Source of the DNA: Campylobacterales bacterium
GTDB lineage: Bacteria > Campylobacterota > Campylobacteria > Campylobacterales > Nitratiruptoraceae
Reading direction: 5' to 3'
Length of the DNA stretch: 30,133 bases
Assembly (NCBI GenBank): GCA_027068245.1
Contig: JAMOUF010000235.1
Coordinates: forward strand, 1 to 30,133
In this document: positions 1-7,720 of the stretch, one piece after another
How the letters are laid out: each line of letters opens with the position of its first letter
Position numbering within the stretch: the first letter of the stretch is position 1
The notes under the pieces: generated by a model
What the model was told of the DNA's origin: nothing
The model's database searches: none
What the model saw: the letters and a program-made list of their open reading frames with translations, nothing else
Program-made: the position numbers and the translations under genes

Positions 1-785
1 AAATTCTTCCGAAAATCAATATGGTCTCCAAGGAGAGCATATATATCTCCAGATTCAACAACTTCATGTATAAAATCCCGATGCCTTCGAGCTATACCAC
101 CTTTACCATGAAGCCGCTTAAAGAGACTGCCCTGTTGGTGGTGGACTCCAGGCTGGTCTTTACCATCATTAGCGTAATGTTTGGCGGGCCGGCCAAGCCT
201 TTCAAGGTAGAGGGCAGGGAGTTTACCAAGCTGGAGACCTATGTGATAAAAGACTTTATAGACACCGCTTTGAAGACTTTGCAAGAGACCTTTAGCACCA
301 TAGTCGATATAGAGATAGAGAAGAAGTCGATGGAGCTAAACCCTGCCCTGGCTAAAATAACCAGCGGAAACGAGAAGGTTATCATAGCAGAGTGTATCAT
401 AGACATAGACGGGTTCGAGGCTCCCATATATTTCTGTTTTCCACACGGTATGTTTTTACCCATAAAAGATGTGATATACAGCGAATTTTCCGGTGAGGTG
501 GACGAGCAGTGGAGGAAAAGAGTAAACGAGCTTCTCCTCCAAACACCTGTAAAGGTTGCTTTGGAGCTTACGAAAAAGCGTTTTTTTATGAGGGAGATTT
601 TGGAGTGGGATGTGGGAACGCAGATCGTTCTTGATGTGGGTAAAGATGATCCGGCAATTTTGAAAATAGAGGATGAAGAGAAGTTCAACTGCAGACTTGG
701 CAAAGTAAAAGAGAGATACGCGGCGCTGCTTAAAGAGGAAGTGACAAAGGAAGAGGACGATGGAAAACAACAGCGAGAAGAGTGA
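1..785 (+). CDS. fliM: Flagellar motor switch protein FliM, 5' end cut by window
   Basis: FliM is the C-ring protein that receives the CheY-P signal and contacts FliG and FliN on the cytoplasmic face of the motor. The reading frame is open from the first full codon at position 3, so the ATG at 21 is internal and the real start, with the CheY-binding N-terminal helix, lies outside. About 260 residues remain of a family that is usually 320-350. The FliM middle domain is recognisable by the FGGPAKPF block and the following acidic helix. The C-terminal third (from about the LLLQTPVKVALEL stretch) is the SpoA/FliN-like domain that pairs with FliN. The stop codon lies inside the start of fliN (26-base overlap), which suggests coupled translation of the two partners. 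Confident assignment; only completeness is unknown. Confidence 0.95.
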   Translation, partial: ILPKINMVSKESIYISRFNNFMYKIPMPSSYTTFTMKPLKETALLVVDSRLVFTIISVMFGGPAKPFKVEGREFTKLETYVIKDFIDTALKTLQETFSTIVDIEIEKKSMELNPALAKITSGNEKVIIAECIIDIDGFEAPIYFCFPHGMFLPIKDVIYSEFSGEVDEQWRKRVNELLLQTPVKVALELTKKRFFMREILEWDVGTQIVLDVGKDDPAILKIEDEEKFNCRLGKVKERYAALLKEEVTKEEDDGKQQREE

Positions 786-1179
786 ACTGAACGCCCAGGA
801 GGAGATCGGCGGCGAGGGCGAGGAGCAGCTAAGCGCCGATGAGCTTATGGCGCAGCAGTTCGCCTCCCAAAGCTATGAGGAAAACCAAAACACGGACGAT
901 TTGACAAAGAGCGAAAATTCTCGGCTTGCGATGCTGCTCGATATCCCGCTGGAGATAACGGTGGAGATAGGTTCAACCGAGATGCTTATAGAGGATGTGT
1001 TGAAACTGAACCCAAACAGCATTATCGAGCTGGACCGCTACATAGACGAGCCTATAGATCTAAAAGTCAACGGCAAGGTAATAGCCAAAGGAGAGCTATA
1101 TACGGTAAAAAACAATTTCGGTATCCGGATAACCCACATCATAACGCCTGAGGACAGGCTTAAAATTTTGGATATGTAA
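760..1179 (+). CDS. fliN: Flagellar motor switch protein FliN (first copy)
   Basis: FliN is the lower C-ring protein; it forms dimers or heterodimers with the FliM C-domain and also docks the FliH-FliI export complex. The product is 139 residues, normal for FliN. The first ~55 residues are acidic, glutamine-rich and probably disordered. Residues ~60-139 form one SpoA domain with the motifs IELDRYIDEPIDLKVNGK and GIRITHI. A good ribosome binding site (AAGGAAGAGG) lies just before the ATG, within the end of fliM. A second, shorter FliN-type gene sits 20 kb downstream between fliL and fliO, so this is one of two paralogues. The N-terminal extension is too short for a FliY of the Campylobacter type (about 280 residues). 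Confidence 0.93.
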   Translation: MENNSEKSELNAQEEIGGEGEEQLSADELMAQQFASQSYEENQNTDDLTKSENSRLAMLLDIPLEITVEIGSTEMLIEDVLKLNPNSIIELDRYIDEPIDLKVNGKVIAKGELYTVKNNFGIRITHIITPEDRLKILDM

Positions 1180-1188
1180 GGAGATACG

Positions 1189-1905
1189 ATGGCTTTGGAT
1201 ATGCAGTCAGTATATATTTTGGCAAGCGGGGGATCCAGGGCGATGGAGCAGCTCGATACCACTACCAACAACCTGGCGAACGTAAATACGGACGGTTTTA
1301 AAAAAATGATGATAAAGGAGATGAGCCAGCGGCTGGATGAAAATGGCGGTGACGCAAACCATCTTTTCGTCTTTCCGAGGTTTCAGGAGTCGTTGATACA
1401 AAACAGCCAAGGAGCCCTTAAAGAGACGCAAAACCCCCTCGATTTCGCCATAGAGGGGGAAGGTTTTTTCAAAATAGAGCTAAAGGGCGAAATACTATAT
1501 ACCAGAAACGGACACTTCTTTTTGGATGCGGAGGGTTATTTGGTGGATAAAAGCGGCGGTTTTGTTTTGGACGGGGAGGATAAAAAGATTAAGCTTGATC
1601 CGGATAAACCGGTAAACCTTACAAAAGAGGGGGTTTTGTATCAAGAGGATCAAGAAGTGGCAAAGATCGCTGTGGAGAACTTTTCAAAAACCACCGCCGT
1701 TGGGGATACATACTACAAACCCGCCTCAAAACCCGTAGCGGCAGATTTTAGGCTTCACCAGGGATTTAAGGAGAGCAGCAACGTAAACGCCGTAGCTGAA
1801 ATGAGCTCTCTTATAGTGGCCCAAAGAAGGTTCGAGATCTATTCAAACCTTATAAAATCATTGGATCAGTTAAACCAAAAAACCAACGACATAGCAAAAG
1901 CTTAA
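1189..1905 (+). CDS. flgF: Flagellar proximal rod protein FlgF
   Basis: A 238-residue rod protein of the FlgE/F/G axial family. The N-terminal signature is NNLANVNTDGFKK, followed by the central D-domain marker AIEGEGFFKIEL and the C-terminal coiled-coil half containing SSNVNAVAEMSSLIVAQRRFE. The length and the position directly before a bona fide flgG fit FlgF better than FlgG; the two share the same ends but this one has the shorter central domain and diverges in the first helix. It is secreted by the flagellar export apparatus without a cleaved signal peptide and builds the proximal rod. AAGGAG overlaps the fliN stop codon and sets the start. Alternative label: a second FlgG-like rod protein. 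Confidence 0.88.
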   Translation: MALDMQSVYILASGGSRAMEQLDTTTNNLANVNTDGFKKMMIKEMSQRLDENGGDANHLFVFPRFQESLIQNSQGALKETQNPLDFAIEGEGFFKIELKGEILYTRNGHFFLDAEGYLVDKSGGFVLDGEDKKIKLDPDKPVNLTKEGVLYQEDQEVAKIAVENFSKTTAVGDTYYKPASKPVAADFRLHQGFKESSNVNAVAEMSSLIVAQRRFEIYSNLIKSLDQLNQKTNDIAKA

Positions 1906-1916
1906 AAGGAGAAAAT

Positions 1917-2717
1917 ATGATAAAGGCCCTTTGGACTTCAGCTTCCGGAATGGCGGCCCAGCAGACAAATCTGGATGTGGTATCGAACAATATAGCCAAC
2001 GTAAATACCACAGGATTTAAACAAAGCAGGGCAAATTTCGAGGATCTCATCTATCAAAACATAAAAGATCCCGGCGTTGTGAGTGCTGATGGAAACAGGG
2101 TTCCATCCGGTATCCAGGTAGGCCTTGGGGTTAGGGTAAGCGATGTTAGCAAGATATTTTCCCAGGGCAGCCTTAAAAAAACCGAGCGGGATCTGGACGT
2201 GGCGATCGAGGGGCCCGGATTTTTCAAAATAGAGCTGCCAAATGGCGGCGAGGCATATACCAGGGCTGGAAATTTCAGTATAGACGAAGAGGGGTATATA
2301 GTAACCAGTGAGGGATACAAACTTCAGCCCAACATCCAGATAACCTCGCCAGAGACGCTGGTAAGTATATCCATAAGCCCAAACGGCAAGGTAAACGCGG
2401 TTAGAAACGAGGGCGGAAACCAGACGGTGGAGGAGCTTGGGGATATAAAACTTTACAGGTTCATAAACCCGTCGGGCCTGAAGGCTATGGGACAAAACCT
2501 CTTTTTGCAGACAGAGGCCAGCGGGGAGTCGGTGGAGGGAGATCCAAATACCGACGGATTTGGCAGGCTGTTGCAGGGGTTTTTGGAAAGCTCGAACGTC
2601 AATATCGTGGAGGAGATGGTAAACCTAATCGTAGCCCAGAGGGCTTATGAGATGAACTCAAAAGGCATAACCACATCAGATGAGATGCTTAGAACCGTTG
2701 CGAACCTTAAATCTTAA
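1917..2717 (+). CDS. flgG: Flagellar distal rod protein FlgG
   Basis: A 266-residue distal rod protein. All FlgG landmarks are present: SNNIANVNTTGFKQSRANFED near the N terminus, DVAIEGPGFFKIELPNGG in the middle, and the C-terminal FLESSNVNIVEEMVNLIVAQ followed by RAYEMNSKGI. Both terminal helices needed for coiled-coil packing in the axial structure are intact. AAGGAG lies 11 bases before the ATG. The gene follows flgF by 11 bases, and its 3' end overlaps flgA. The length matches the tightly constrained FlgG family (about 260), which argues for a normal periplasm-spanning distal rod. Confidence 0.96.
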   Translation: MIKALWTSASGMAAQQTNLDVVSNNIANVNTTGFKQSRANFEDLIYQNIKDPGVVSADGNRVPSGIQVGLGVRVSDVSKIFSQGSLKKTERDLDVAIEGPGFFKIELPNGGEAYTRAGNFSIDEEGYIVTSEGYKLQPNIQITSPETLVSISISPNGKVNAVRNEGGNQTVEELGDIKLYRFINPSGLKAMGQNLFLQTEASGESVEGDPNTDGFGRLLQGFLESSNVNIVEEMVNLIVAQRAYEMNSKGITTSDEMLRTVANLKS

Positions 2718-3612
2718 GAGCGCTTTGCTGCTGCTGATTTTCGCCCTCCAAGCAGCTGCGCTTACAACGATCGATTTAAAAGAGCGGGTGGAGTATAAAA
2801 CCCCCATTTTGCTGGGTGAGGCCGCCTCTATCGATACCAAAAACAGAAATCTGAAAGATTTTTTAAGCTCCATAAAACTTGATAAAAAATATCTAAGCGA
2901 TTTTAAGATCGAAAAAGAGGAGATAGAGGAGGCTTTGAAGAAAAGCCTGATTGATACCTCCCATATCCGCATAACCGGGAAAAGCGATATCGTTTTTGAC
3001 TATACGGGTCCCAAAAGTCTTGAAAAGGCGATAAGATCATATGTAGAGGGTCAATATAGGGATGTGGTGATGGAAAAAGTGGCCGTAAACGGGAAAAAGC
3101 TGCCTAAAACCCACGCGAGGATCGTTATCAAACCAAGTTCAAAAACTTTTAAACATATCTATCTGACGCTGAAATTTTATAAAGATGGCAGGCTTTTGGA
3201 AAGAGCCAGGGCACATGTCTATGTGAGCGAGTTTATCCGCCTTCCCTTTGCAAAAAGAGATATTCCCAAAAGTAAAGTGATAAAGCCTGATGATATCCTG
3301 TTTAAAAGGGTGAAAAAAAGAAGCTCTACGCAAAGAGCTCTTAAAATGTCCGATATAGCGGCTAAGGTCGCAAAAAGAAACATATATGCCAACAAGGAGA
3401 TAAAGCCTGCCTATGTGGAGCCCGATTATGAGGTTAAAAGGGGCGGAATGGTTAAAATAATCCATCAAAAAGGTGCTATCCGGATAGAGATGCCTGGCCG
3501 TGCTTTAGAGAGCGGGCAAAGGGGTGATATAATAAAGGTCAAAAACATATCTTCAAACAAGGCTCTTAAATGCAAAGTGTTATCAAGCTCCTCTGTGCTC
3601 TTTGTGCGCTGA
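2680..3612 (+). CDS. flgA: P-ring assembly chaperone FlgA
   Basis: FlgA is the periplasmic chaperone for polymerising FlgI into the P ring. The product is 310 residues with an N-terminal secretion signal (LKSALLLLIFALQAAA) and an expected cleavage near residue 26. The C-terminal ~120 residues are the SAF/ChapFlgA domain, seen as LPFAKRDIPKSKVIKPDDI, then the NIYANKEIKPAYVEPDYEVKRG region and a terminal beta part with MPGRALESGQRGDIIKVKN. The ATG lies 38 bases inside flgG. A TTG at 2698 would give a neater signal peptide and a 20-base overlap; neither start has a clear ribosome binding site. The middle is poorly conserved, as usual for the family. Context before flgH and flgI supports the assignment. 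Confidence 0.88.
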   Translation: MRCLEPLRTLNLKSALLLLIFALQAAALTTIDLKERVEYKTPILLGEAASIDTKNRNLKDFLSSIKLDKKYLSDFKIEKEEIEEALKKSLIDTSHIRITGKSDIVFDYTGPKSLEKAIRSYVEGQYRDVVMEKVAVNGKKLPKTHARIVIKPSSKTFKHIYLTLKFYKDGRLLERARAHVYVSEFIRLPFAKRDIPKSKVIKPDDILFKRVKKRSSTQRALKMSDIAAKVAKRNIYANKEIKPAYVEPDYEVKRGGMVKIIHQKGAIRIEMPGRALESGQRGDIIKVKNISSNKALKCKVLSSSSVLFVR

Positions 3613-4247
3613 CGCTCTTTTTTGGCTGTGCCAAAAGACCCTCGAAACTCCAGCCGCCACAAAGGATAGTTCCCGAAGATGTCAAGATGCCAAAGGCCTC
3701 CAGATCGCCTGGCTCCATCTATAACGGCTACGACAACCTGTTTAGCGACGCCAAAGCATACAACGTCGGCGATGTGGTGACGATAGAGGTTATAGAAAAC
3801 CTAAGAGGAAGCGGATCCACAAACACCAAAACCTCCAGAACCCATACGATGGATCTAAATTTTCCATCTCCCATCATCGCAGATAAAAGAGTTCCGGATA
3901 AAGAGCGGCTCTTTGGCCTGAACCAGGAGTCTGGCAACACATTCCAGGGCAAGGGTGGAACGAACAGAAGCGCCAGGCTTATAGCCAGAATAAGCGCCAG
4001 GGTGATAAAGGTCTATCCAAACGGAAATCTTTTTATTACCGGCAAAAAATATATAAAAATCAACGACGATATCCAGGTGCTGAAAATCTCCGGAATAGTG
4101 AGGCCTGTGGATATTGATGCGGACAACTCGGTGGACTCCTCAAAGATTTCCGATATGTATGTTGAGTATAACGGGGAGGGCTTTATGGCCCAGACCCAAA
4201 GGCCGGGCTGGCTTGCGAATTTTTTGATGAAAATCTGGCCCTTTTAG
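3570..4247 (+). CDS. flgH: Flagellar L-ring lipoprotein FlgH
   Basis: FlgH forms the outer-membrane L ring around the rod. The 225-residue product begins with a hydrophobic signal that ends in FFGC, so Cys20 is the likely lipidated residue; the lipobox is not ideal because the -3 and -2 positions are both Phe. Family landmarks follow: the YNVGDVVTIEVIE block, the serine/threonine-rich segment after it, and the C-terminal half with NGNLFITGKKYIKIN and ISGIVRPVDIDADNSVDS. It starts 43 bases inside flgA, with AAGG shortly upstream. An outer-membrane ring indicates a diderm cell envelope. Confidence 0.95.
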   Translation: MQSVIKLLCALCALTLFFGCAKRPSKLQPPQRIVPEDVKMPKASRSPGSIYNGYDNLFSDAKAYNVGDVVTIEVIENLRGSGSTNTKTSRTHTMDLNFPSPIIADKRVPDKERLFGLNQESGNTFQGKGGTNRSARLIARISARVIKVYPNGNLFITGKKYIKINDDIQVLKISGIVRPVDIDADNSVDSSKISDMYVEYNGEGFMAQTQRPGWLANFLMKIWPF

Positions 4248-4248
4248 A

Positions 4249-4254
4249 TATAAT
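4249..4254 (+). promoter_or_regulatory. Possible -10 element before flgI
   Basis: TATAAT stands immediately after the flgH stop in a 36-base AT-rich gap, one of only two real gaps in the flagellar cluster. There is no recognisable -35, which vegetative promoters of Campylobacterota often lack. The site could simply be AT-rich spacer, so this is weak. Confidence 0.25.
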
Positions 4255-4283
4255 AAAAAAAATATTCAGGACTATGTTTTAAG

Positions 4284-5366
4284 ATGAAAAAGGTTGCCGC
4301 GCTTTTTATGTTTTTCATATCGTTGTTTGCCGTAGAGGTTAGGATAGCCGACGAGGTAAATGTGGTGGGAGTCAGAGAAAACTACCTCACAGGTTACGGC
4401 ATCGTGGTTGGCCTTAACGGCACAGGCGATGGGACGACCACTAAATTTACGCTGCTAAGCATAGCCAATATGCTAAAGAAGATGGGGGTGTTTATAAATC
4501 CAAAAGATGTGAAGACAAAAAATTCTGCTGCCGTGGTTGTTACGGCTAAACTTCCTCCGTTTGCCAAAAGCGGTATGGTGGTAGACGTTACGGTGGCCTC
4601 CATGGGGGACGCAAAGGATATAGGCAACGGTGTGCTTATAAGAACGCCGCTTTTTGGTCCGGACAAAAAGATCTACGCCTTCGCCCAGGGCCCCGTATCC
4701 ACAGGCGGCGGGTTTAGCGAGTCAAACAGGGGCGCAAGGGTGCAAAAAAACTTCACCACCACCGGAGTAATTCCAAACGGCGCCATTATAGAAAAGGATC
4801 TGCCCTTTGACTTTAAAGAGTTAAACGAGCTTACTTTGACGCTGAAAAATCCCAACTTTCAGCTGGCAAATGCCATTGCAGAGGCAATAAACGCCCATTT
4901 TGGCGCAGCAGTAGCAAAAGCCGTGGACTCGGCTACTGTTAAAGTATCTTTTATAGAGGGTGTGGATAGGGTCTCTTTTGTTTCAAAAATTCTCTCTTTG
5001 AAGGTTCATACCGTAAATGAGCCCGTAATTACCATCTATGAAAGAACCGGCACGGTAATACTTAGCGGCGATATAAAAATCGATACCCCTGTATATGTTT
5101 CGCACGGCAATATCTACGTAATGGTGGAAAAAACCCCCCTAATCTCCCAGCCACCCCCTCTCTCACCGGGAGTGACTGTAAAGAGCGAGCAGGTCAAGAC
5201 TACTGTAAAAGAGGAGAAGGGCAGAATATTTGGGATAAACTCTCCCTCTTTAAAAGATCTTATCCAGGCACTTAACGATCTTGGCGTATCCCCAAGGGAT
5301 CTGATAGCCATTATCGAGGCTATAAAACGGGCTGGAAAGATACATGCGAAAATTATAATAATGTAG
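4284..5366 (+). CDS. flgI: Flagellar P-ring protein FlgI
   Basis: FlgI makes the periplasmic P ring. The 360-residue product has a short secretion signal (KKVAALFMFFISLFA) with cleavage expected near residue 17, then the highly conserved start of the mature protein: LTGYGIVVGLNGTGDGT. Later landmarks include SGMVVDVTVASMGDAKDI, the GGFSESNRGARVQKN segment, and the C-terminal LKDLIQALNDLGVSPRDLI and IEAIKRAGKIHAKI. The length is normal for the family. No strong ribosome binding site is seen; AGGA lies 12 bases before the ATG. It acts with FlgA and FlgH encoded just upstream. Confidence 0.97.
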   Translation: MKKVAALFMFFISLFAVEVRIADEVNVVGVRENYLTGYGIVVGLNGTGDGTTTKFTLLSIANMLKKMGVFINPKDVKTKNSAAVVVTAKLPPFAKSGMVVDVTVASMGDAKDIGNGVLIRTPLFGPDKKIYAFAQGPVSTGGGFSESNRGARVQKNFTTTGVIPNGAIIEKDLPFDFKELNELTLTLKNPNFQLANAIAEAINAHFGAAVAKAVDSATVKVSFIEGVDRVSFVSKILSLKVHTVNEPVITIYERTGTVILSGDIKIDTPVYVSHGNIYVMVEKTPLISQPPPLSPGVTVKSEQVKTTVKEEKGRIFGINSPSLKDLIQALNDLGVSPRDLIAIIEAIKRAGKIHAKIIIM

Positions 5367-5373
5367 GTGGGAT

Positions 5374-5652
5374 ATGAAAATAGAGACATTTTGGGACATC
5401 AACGCCATTTCACAGATCAAAACCGCCAAAGGAGCTGCAAGGGCTTTTGAGGAGGAGTTTATACACCTGTTTTTGAAAGAGGTTAGAAAAGGGTTTAAAA
5501 GCCCCCTTTTGGGAGGCTCTTTTACCTCAAAGATCTACTTTGACATGTTCGATATGCAGCTGGCTAAAAGTATAAGCGATTCAGACTCTTTGGGTATAAA
5601 AGAGTATATTGAAAAAGCGGTTGAAAGTTACGAGAAAAACTCAAATGGCTAA
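5374..5652 (+). CDS. flgJ: Rod-binding protein, FlgJ N-terminal domain only
   Basis: A 92-residue protein matching the FlgJ rod-binding (rod cap) domain: AARAFEEEFIHLFLKEVRKG followed by the Phe/Asp-rich FTSKIYFDMFDMQLAKSIS. In enterobacteria this domain is fused to a C-terminal muramidase that opens peptidoglycan for the rod; here the stop comes after the rod-binding part, so there is no hydrolase. A separate peptidoglycan hydrolase must supply that activity, and none is encoded in the window. AGGTGGG sits right before the ATG. The gene lies 7 bases after flgI, as in many flagellar operons. Single-domain FlgJ is common outside gammaproteobacteria, so this is normal rather than a truncation. 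Confidence 0.87.
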   Translation: MKIETFWDINAISQIKTAKGAARAFEEEFIHLFLKEVRKGFKSPLLGGSFTSKIYFDMFDMQLAKSISDSDSLGIKEYIEKAVESYEKNSNG

Positions 5653-7720
5653 ATCTGTAGCGCTCATAGTAGAGAAGATCAACAGGCACTCAGACGCCAT
5701 AATCATAGTTTTGATACTGGCGATACTGGGCTCTATGGTGCTGCCGGTGCCGCCCTTTCTACTCGATATTTTGCTGACTACCAGCATAACTTTGTCTTTG
5801 ATAATGCTTATGATTACCGTCTATATCAACAACCCTCTGGAGATCTCCTCCTTCCCCTCACTGCTGCTTATAGCCACGCTTTTTAGGCTCTCTTTGAACG
5901 TTGCCACCACAAGAAGGATTTTGCTCCACGGGCACGAGGGACCCGATGCTGCCGGTAAGCTTATAGAGAGTTTTGGACAGTTCGTGGTGGGTGGAAACTA
6001 TGTTGTGGGAATAATCGTCTTTATCGTGCTCGTGACAATCAATTTCATCGTCATCACAAAAGGGACCGAGCGTATAAGCGAGGTTGGTGCCAGGTTTACC
6101 CTCGATGCCATGCCCGGAAAACAGATGGCGATAGACGCGGATCTAAACGCCGGGCTCATAGATGAGAAGGAAGCCAAAAAAAGGCGGGAGGAGATAGCCA
6201 AAGAGGCCGATTTTTACGGTGCGATGGATGGGGCCAGCAAGTTTATAAGAGGAGACGCGGTTGCCGGTATCATCATAACTATCATTAACCTTATAGGCGG
6301 TATAGCCATAGGCACGCTCCAGCATGGGATGGATATCTCCACCGCCGCCGCCAATTTCACCCTGCTTACGGTGGGTGATGGGCTGGTAAGCCAGATACCA
6401 TCTCTTATAACCTCTACCGCGGCTGGGCTTATGGTAACCAGGGCCGTATCGGAATCGAACCTTGGCAAGGAGATATTTTCCCAGCTTACAAGCTATCCAA
6501 AAGCTCTGTATATGACGGCATTCGCCCTGTTTGTTATGGCTATAATTCCCGGAATGCCTTTTATTCCCTTTACAACCCTGGCACTTCTTTTGGCTATCGC
6601 CGCATATACGATGCAGCTCGATATGAGAAACAAAGAGGCCGAGGCGGCCAACAAGCGGGCAGTGGAAATGATAAAAGAGACACACGAAGATGAGGATGAG
6701 GATTTTGTGGCCCAGCCCGAAACTATCGCATTCGAGATTGGTTATGGGCTTATTCCTCTGGTTGACGAGGAGCAAAACGGAGAGCTTATAAAGCGTATAA
6801 AATCTTTAAGAAAACAGCTGAGCCGGGAGCTTGGTATCGTAGTTCCACTGATACACATAAAAGACAACCTGGAGCTTAAAAGCGGCGAATACAGAATACT
6901 CATAAAAGGCGTCGAGGTTGCCAGAGCGGAAGTCTATCCGGATAGGTATCTGGCTATAGATACGGGGCAGACCAAGGGCAGGATAGAGGGTATAGAGACA
7001 AAAGAGCCCACATTTGGACTGAAGGCCTACTGGATAGAGGAGAAGGACAAGGAGAAGGCCAAGATGCTGGGATATACGGTGGTTGATGTTCCAACTGTCA
7101 TAATCACCCACCTCTCGGAAGTTATAAAGTCCAATTCACACGAGATTTTAGGCCGATCCGAGACAAAAGAGCTGGTGGAGGCTTTGGCAAAAAAATATCC
7201 TATAGTCAAAGAGATAGTCCCGGAGCAGGTCTCTTACTCCATACTGCATAGGGTATTGCAAAACCTGTTAAGGGAAAACATCCCTATAAAAGATCTGCTG
7301 ACTATCATAGAGTCACTCTCTGACAACATAACCAAAACCATCGATACAGATATATTGACGGAGCTGGTAAGAGAGTCGCTCTCAAGGCTCATTACCTCCA
7401 TATATGCCAAAGACGGCGTGCTGTATGCTATGACGCTTGGAGCCGAGAGCGAGGAGTATCTGTATGAGAAGATCAAAGAGTATGAGGGCAACCTGCCGCC
7501 GATAGATCCGGCCAGACTACAAAACTTCATCGTCAAAATCAACTCCAATCTGGAAAAATTCATACTTGAGCAAAGAACGCCTGTGATACTTACTTCACCA
7601 AACGTCAGAAGGTATGTAAAAAAGCTTATCGAGCCCTATCTAAACAATGTGGTTGTGCTCTCATATAACGAGATAGAGCCCAAAACAAAACTAAACATAG
7701 TAGCCAAGGTAGATTTTTAA
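5645..7720 (+). CDS. flhA: Flagellar export gate protein FlhA
   Basis: FlhA is the large export-gate subunit, with about eight membrane helices followed by a cytoplasmic ring domain that receives substrates and chaperones. From the ATG at 5645, which overlaps the flgJ stop by 8 bases, the product is 691 residues; an in-frame TTG at 5609 would add 12 residues and is less likely. The membrane half carries RLSLNVATTRRILLHG, the FHIPEP-type loop TLDAMPGKQMAIDADLNAGL with conserved charged residues, and GDAVAGIIIT. A charged, Glu-rich linker around residue 340 leads to the cytoplasmic domain, which ends in VDF. Full length. Its last base is shared with the start codon of flhF. Confidence 0.98.
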   Translation: MAKSVALIVEKINRHSDAIIIVLILAILGSMVLPVPPFLLDILLTTSITLSLIMLMITVYINNPLEISSFPSLLLIATLFRLSLNVATTRRILLHGHEGPDAAGKLIESFGQFVVGGNYVVGIIVFIVLVTINFIVITKGTERISEVGARFTLDAMPGKQMAIDADLNAGLIDEKEAKKRREEIAKEADFYGAMDGASKFIRGDAVAGIIITIINLIGGIAIGTLQHGMDISTAAANFTLLTVGDGLVSQIPSLITSTAAGLMVTRAVSESNLGKEIFSQLTSYPKALYMTAFALFVMAIIPGMPFIPFTTLALLLAIAAYTMQLDMRNKEAEAANKRAVEMIKETHEDEDEDFVAQPETIAFEIGYGLIPLVDEEQNGELIKRIKSLRKQLSRELGIVVPLIHIKDNLELKSGEYRILIKGVEVARAEVYPDRYLAIDTGQTKGRIEGIETKEPTFGLKAYWIEEKDKEKAKMLGYTVVDVPTVIITHLSEVIKSNSHEILGRSETKELVEALAKKYPIVKEIVPEQVSYSILHRVLQNLLRENIPIKDLLTIIESLSDNITKTIDTDILTELVRESLSRLITSIYAKDGVLYAMTLGAESEEYLYEKIKEYEGNLPPIDPARLQNFIVKINSNLEKFILEQRTPVILTSPNVRRYVKKLIEPYLNNVVVLSYNEIEPKTKLNIVAKVDF

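Noticed and set aside
1938..2495. 185-codon open frame on the minus strand opposite flgG
   Set aside because: Complete antisense overlap with flgG, no ribosome binding site of note, and an implausible protein composition.
5609..5644. TTG-initiated N-terminal extension of FlhA
   Set aside because: The ATG at 5645 gives the normal FlhA start with a short overlap with flgJ; the extra 12 residues are basic and unlike the family.
6143..6775. 210-codon open frame on the minus strand opposite flhA
   Set aside because: Its product resembles no family, is low in normal domain features, and lies fully opposite a highly conserved gene. It is an antisense shadow of flhA.
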